DNA from: Candidatus Zixiibacteriota bacterium
GTDB lineage: Bacteria > Zixibacteria > MSB-5A5 > JAABVY01
Length of the DNA stretch: 8,787 bases
Assembly: GCA_014730285.1 (NCBI GenBank)
Contig: WJIM01000241.1
Coordinates: 1 to 8,787 of the forward strand
Reading direction: 5' to 3'
The translations under genes and the position numbers were made by a program. The notes beneath the pieces are model-generated. The model was not told where the DNA came from. It saw nothing but the letters and a program-made list of their open reading frames with translations, and did not search any database. The stretch's first letter is position 1. Each line of letters begins with the position of its first letter. Positions 6,433 through 8,787 of the stretch are shown piece by piece.

Positions 6433-6630
6433 TTAATATTCTTCAAACTCTGCATTAAGCTCCGAAATTATCTGCTTTTTATCCAGGCCCTTATCATCAA
6501 TCAGATCGCCCAGCTTGCCCCAGTAGGTCTCACCGCACTGGACACATATTATGCCGCGCTTCATGAGAAAGCGGTTGGCCTCCGGATATCTTTCCAAAAG
6601 CTCTTCAACATTCTCATCTGCTGTGATCAT
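6433..6630 (-). CDS. Small DUF1858-type CxxC protein
   Basis: A 65-residue cytoplasmic protein beginning MITADENVEELLERYPEANR, then FLMKRGIICVQCGETYWGKL. This is the DUF1858 pattern (N-terminal part of ScdA-like proteins and hybrid-cluster-associated redox-disulfide domains): an N-terminal helix, R/KYPE, then a CxxCG motif, here C29 and C32, at the start of the next helix. In the family the cysteine motif is thought to act in redox or metal chemistry. The frame stays open upstream to a TTG at 6696, but the ATG at 6630 has GAGAGG 5 nt before it and family proteins begin at this MIT, so the longer form is rejected. It is the first gene of the operon that continues with the lipoprotein and the Tat protein; the gap is 15 nt. 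No convincing -35/-10 pair was found in the AT-rich leader (6631-6708). Confidence 0.8.
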   Translation of the reverse strand: MITADENVEELLERYPEANRFLMKRGIICVQCGETYWGKLGDLIDDKGLDKKQIISELNAEFEEY

Positions 6631-6708
6631 CTCAACCTCTCTTTGAAAAAACTCTATATAGTTATAAGGTATAGAATACAGCTGAGGTTTCAACAATCAA
6701 CTATAACA

Positions 6709-6741
6709 AAAAATCCCGCCAGGATTTCGGGCGGGATTTTT
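6709..6741 (-). terminator. Hairpin terminator after the dockerin gene
   Basis: A 12-bp perfect stem AAAAATCCCGCC (6709-6720) / GGCGGGATTTTT (6730-6741) has a 9-nt loop. On the minus strand the GC core is followed by six T, the standard intrinsic pattern, 16 nt after the stop of the dockerin gene. It separates the secreted-protein operon from the DUF1858 operon. Confidence 0.88.
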
Positions 6742-6757
6742 GAATAATCTTTTACAG

Positions 6758-7561
6758 CTACGGGCAGTTATAACAGGGGGGATTACCTCCCATGAATATA
6801 TATTCAATAAAGTACCCTACATCAGCGATATTTACCCTGCCATTGCAGGTCACATCGCAAACAACCCACCTGAAAAAGTCAGCTCCCGAAAATCCATGAA
6901 ACAAATAATCCAATATAAATACAATATCAGATAAATTGGCTGTGCCATCACCATTTACATCGCCGCACAGCCGTGTTGTAGTTCTCACCGGATAACATAC
7001 GGCCGGGCAGTCCGGATCCTGTGGTCCGCTATTCTGGCAGCCGTGATAATCCGGTATTATTGATTGTGCTCCATCATCGAAAATCCAATCACCCGCCGGG
7101 GGTATAAAGACATTATCAATGCAGAATGTTTCCTCGGAGGCATCATCGGGAATATAGAACCGCAAAGTGTAACACAATCTCGAGTTATTTACAGGCAGCC
7201 CGGTGTAGGCAGGTGGTACCATGGCTCCGCCAATAAGAATGGAATCAGGCAGAATGTTATCCTCAAATCCATGAGGAACAAAATTCTGGTGTATCGCTCC
7301 TCTGGCATCGTTTTCCACATTTCCGGGCGGTTCATCGCCATAATTCATGTCCCAGATAATTGTGCCCGTATAGCCGCTGAATTCAAAACCCATGGCATAG
7401 CCCAACAGATCTACATCATTTTCCATCCAGATTTGGAGTTGATTGTACGATCCGATGAAGACCGTATCAGCCGGCCAGTTTACATGAACTTCCACATCAT
7501 TTGCAGCCATAGCTATGCCGCTTAAAAGCAGAAGCCCGATTAATATTATTATAATTTTCAT
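6758..7561 (-). CDS. Secreted cohesin-like/dockerin protein (complete)
   Basis: Exported protein of 267 residues. The signal peptide is MKIIIILIGLLLLSGIAMA (cleavage near 19-20). A beta-rich module (about 21-192) resembles cohesin-type folds: LQIWMENDVDLLGYAMGFEFSG (42-63), then GDWIF (157-161). The tail is a complete type I dockerin with two calcium-loop repeats. The first has D201, N203, D205, N209 and D212 in the classic DxNxDGxxNxxD form. The second has D236, T238, N240, N244 and D247, a weaker DxTxNG variant. Ten cysteines in the mature protein suggest disulfides. The frame continues upstream to 7606, but ATG 7561 has GGGAGG 5 nt before it and starts the signal peptide. It is the downstream paralog of the neighbouring gene, 55 nt away. 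The binding partner is unknown; dockerins in such lineages need not mean cellulosomes. Confidence 0.83.
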   Translation of the reverse strand: MKIIIILIGLLLLSGIAMAANDVEVHVNWPADTVFIGSYNQLQIWMENDVDLLGYAMGFEFSGYTGTIIWDMNYGDEPPGNVENDARGAIHQNFVPHGFEDNILPDSILIGGAMVPPAYTGLPVNNSRLCYTLRFYIPDDASEETFCIDNVFIPPAGDWIFDDGAQSIIPDYHGCQNSGPQDPDCPAVCYPVRTTTRLCGDVNGDGTANLSDIVFILDYLFHGFSGADFFRWVVCDVTCNGRVNIADVGYFIEYIFMGGNPPCYNCP

Positions 7562-7616
7562 CTTTTCCTCCCGAATATATGTAAATTCGTCATCATCAAT
7601 TCCCATGCCAATGTAA

Positions 7617-8787
7617 TTAATTATTCGGTTCGCATGGCGCAGGTCCGCTCAGGAAAATAAAATTTATTATATGGACCGCATCGGAGACATTAATATTCCC
7701 GTCAAGATTAACATCACCACAGATAAAGCTGACCACTTTGAGAATACAGCTTTCGGTGTCTGTGGTCATTGGATCGCTTTGAGATGTGACGGTTGCGGTA
7801 ATAGGATTTTCCTCGTTATAGGGCATGCCTTCCGGAACCAACACGGCGACATTGATCGTAGTATCGCTCCCGGGATCCAGGCTGAACTGCACAAAAGTAG
7901 GCGATATAAACCAGCCCAGATTGTCATTGATATTCATATTAAAGCTTTGCGCCGTCGTTCCTATTAACTCCACATTAAAACTTATCGTATCGGTTGATGG
8001 GCTGTAGGTTTCCTGCAATGCCGGGCAAGTGATGAAAACACCCGGCTCGGGCTGAGGCTCGGTTGCGATAACCGGTTCCAAGCTGGTCAGGCTGTCCGAG
8101 CCGCCGATGTTTGAAACGACCAGTTTGGGATAATATGTACCGGGGCTGGTGTATTCGTGTAATGGATTCTGTTCCATCGAGGTTTGGCCGTCTCCAAAAT
8201 ACCATAGCCAGCTATCCGGTGAATTCGTGGAAAGATCCAGGAACTGAACCTCCAGAGGAATATCCCCCGAATCCGGGGAGAAAGCAAAATCGGCCACAGG
8301 AGCGGGAATCTCCTCCACCGGGAAACATACCGCATCACAATCGGGATAAAGCGGAGATTGATTTACGCATCCGAAATAATTCGGGGCATACTCCGCTCCG
8401 AATGATTCGTAGAAGAGCCAGTCGCCGCCGTGGTATTGATAAATATTATCCACGCAGATCGAGCCGATTGGCTGGCCCATTGGAATTTCGAATTGAAGCG
8501 AATAGACCTTCCGCAGACTATTATTCTGAAGCGGATATTTATCCGGAAGCGCGTATCCCGCCAGCAAAACAACATCCGGTAGTTCCTGGTCCTCGAGGAA
8601 GGTGCTGTCTGTTTCCAGATGCAGGCTGATCTCGCCGTCATTATGACGCTCAAAGGGCGGATCGGCTCCATAGGTTTCATCCCAGATTATGGTGCCTGTA
8701 TAGCCGCTTAATTCAAAAGCCAGGGACAGGGCTTCGATGTTCTCGTCGTTTTGTATCCATATCTCCATTGTATTTGTGCCACCCACA
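7617..8787 (-). CDS. Secreted cohesin-like/PKD/half-dockerin protein, start beyond window
   Basis: The 3' 389 codons of a gene that begins beyond the right edge; the first visible codons already align with the middle of the paralog's module, so about 35 residues including the signal peptide should be missing. Numbering the visible part from 8786: cohesin-like module to about 157, with ELSGYTGTIIWD (25-36) and GDWLF (121-125); a PKD domain (about 161-240) with the WYFGDG hallmark (195-200) and HEYTSPGTYYPKLVVSN (210-226); an Ig-like beta domain (about 248-352); and one dockerin repeat with D358, N360, D362, N366 and D369. The protein stops 20 residues after the calcium loop, so the second dockerin repeat is absent. 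This architecture suggests a surface or extracellular protein using the PKD and Ig-like modules as spacers. It is probably co-transcribed with the next gene. Confidence 0.85.
   Translation of the reverse strand, partial: VGGTNTMEIWIQNDENIEALSLAFELSGYTGTIIWDETYGADPPFERHNDGEISLHLETDSTFLEDQELPDVVLLAGYALPDKYPLQNNSLRKVYSLQFEIPMGQPIGSICVDNIYQYHGGDWLFYESFGAEYAPNYFGCVNQSPLYPDCDAVCFPVEEIPAPVADFAFSPDSGDIPLEVQFLDLSTNSPDSWLWYFGDGQTSMEQNPLHEYTSPGTYYPKLVVSNIGGSDSLTSLEPVIATEPQPEPGVFITCPALQETYSPSTDTISFNVELIGTTAQSFNMNINDNLGWFISPTFVQFSLDPGSDTTINVAVLVPEGMPYNEENPITATVTSQSDPMTTDTESCILKVVSFICGDVNLDGNINVSDAVHIINFIFLSGPAPCEPNN

Noticed and set aside
6631..6696. 22-residue N-terminal extension of the DUF1858 protein from a TTG codon
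   Set aside because: No ribosome-binding site precedes the TTG, whereas the internal ATG has a strong one and matches the family's usual start.
6631..6708. Promoter for the DUF1858 operon in the AT-rich leader
   Set aside because: Several TATA-like hexamers and TTGAAA/TTGATT boxes occur, but no pair has both good matches and 16-18 bp spacing.
8111..8629. 172-codon plus-strand frame inside the PKD/dockerin gene
   Set aside because: It is antisense to recognisable PKD and cohesin-like domains; its Arg/Pro-rich translation is typical of a shadow frame.
1..8787. CRISPR array, insertion sequence or prophage genes
   Set aside because: No regularly spaced repeats, transposase or integrase motifs, or phage structural genes were seen on either strand.

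Overview
The window comes from a bacterial chromosome. The best lineage clue is a pair of secreted proteins with a cohesin-like module and type I dockerin repeats of the form CGDVNGDGxxNxSDxVxxxxYxFxGG. From memory, such tails are very common in Zixibacteria and related FCB-group lineages, so I favour a Zixibacteria-like organism. This is inference from protein style, not a database match. Leaders have good Shine-Dalgarno sites, promoters look sigma70-like, and the genes read as housekeeping plus envelope functions rather than phage or plasmid.

Left part, all minus strand (1-2045). gltX (glutamyl-tRNA synthetase, 550-1995) is followed 11 nt later by an unannotated 55-codon coiled-coil ORF (371-538) whose ribosome-binding site overlaps the gltX stop. 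A tRNA-Gln(CUG) gene (209-279) comes next, with its own consensus-like promoter (293-321). Directly beyond the tRNA 3' end lies a degenerate fragment of a winged-helix/MNT-type nucleotidyltransferase gene, which has lost its N-terminal half and carries an in-frame TAG (1-201).

Middle, plus strand (2143-4496). A promoter with a perfect -35 box drives a DASS/SLC13-family anion permease (2350-3837) in which both SNT signature motifs are altered. A two-CBS-domain protein (3930-4496) follows and is a plausible nucleotide-sensing partner. A strong hairpin (4533-4561) ends this unit and probably also the convergent one.

Right part, minus strand (4568-6630, then 6758-8787). A tight three-gene operon encodes, in transcription order, a 65-aa DUF1858-type CxxC protein, a DUF6599-like lipoprotein and a Tat-exported DUF362 protein. 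Gaps are 15-17 nt. I consider this the most likely poorly described system in the window: a cytoplasmic redox-type switch protein with two envelope proteins, function unknown. Upstream, behind its own terminator (6709-6741), are two tandem paralogous secreted proteins with a shared four-cysteine cohesin-like module. One ends in a full dockerin; the other has an added PKD domain and ends in half a dockerin, and its start lies beyond the right edge.
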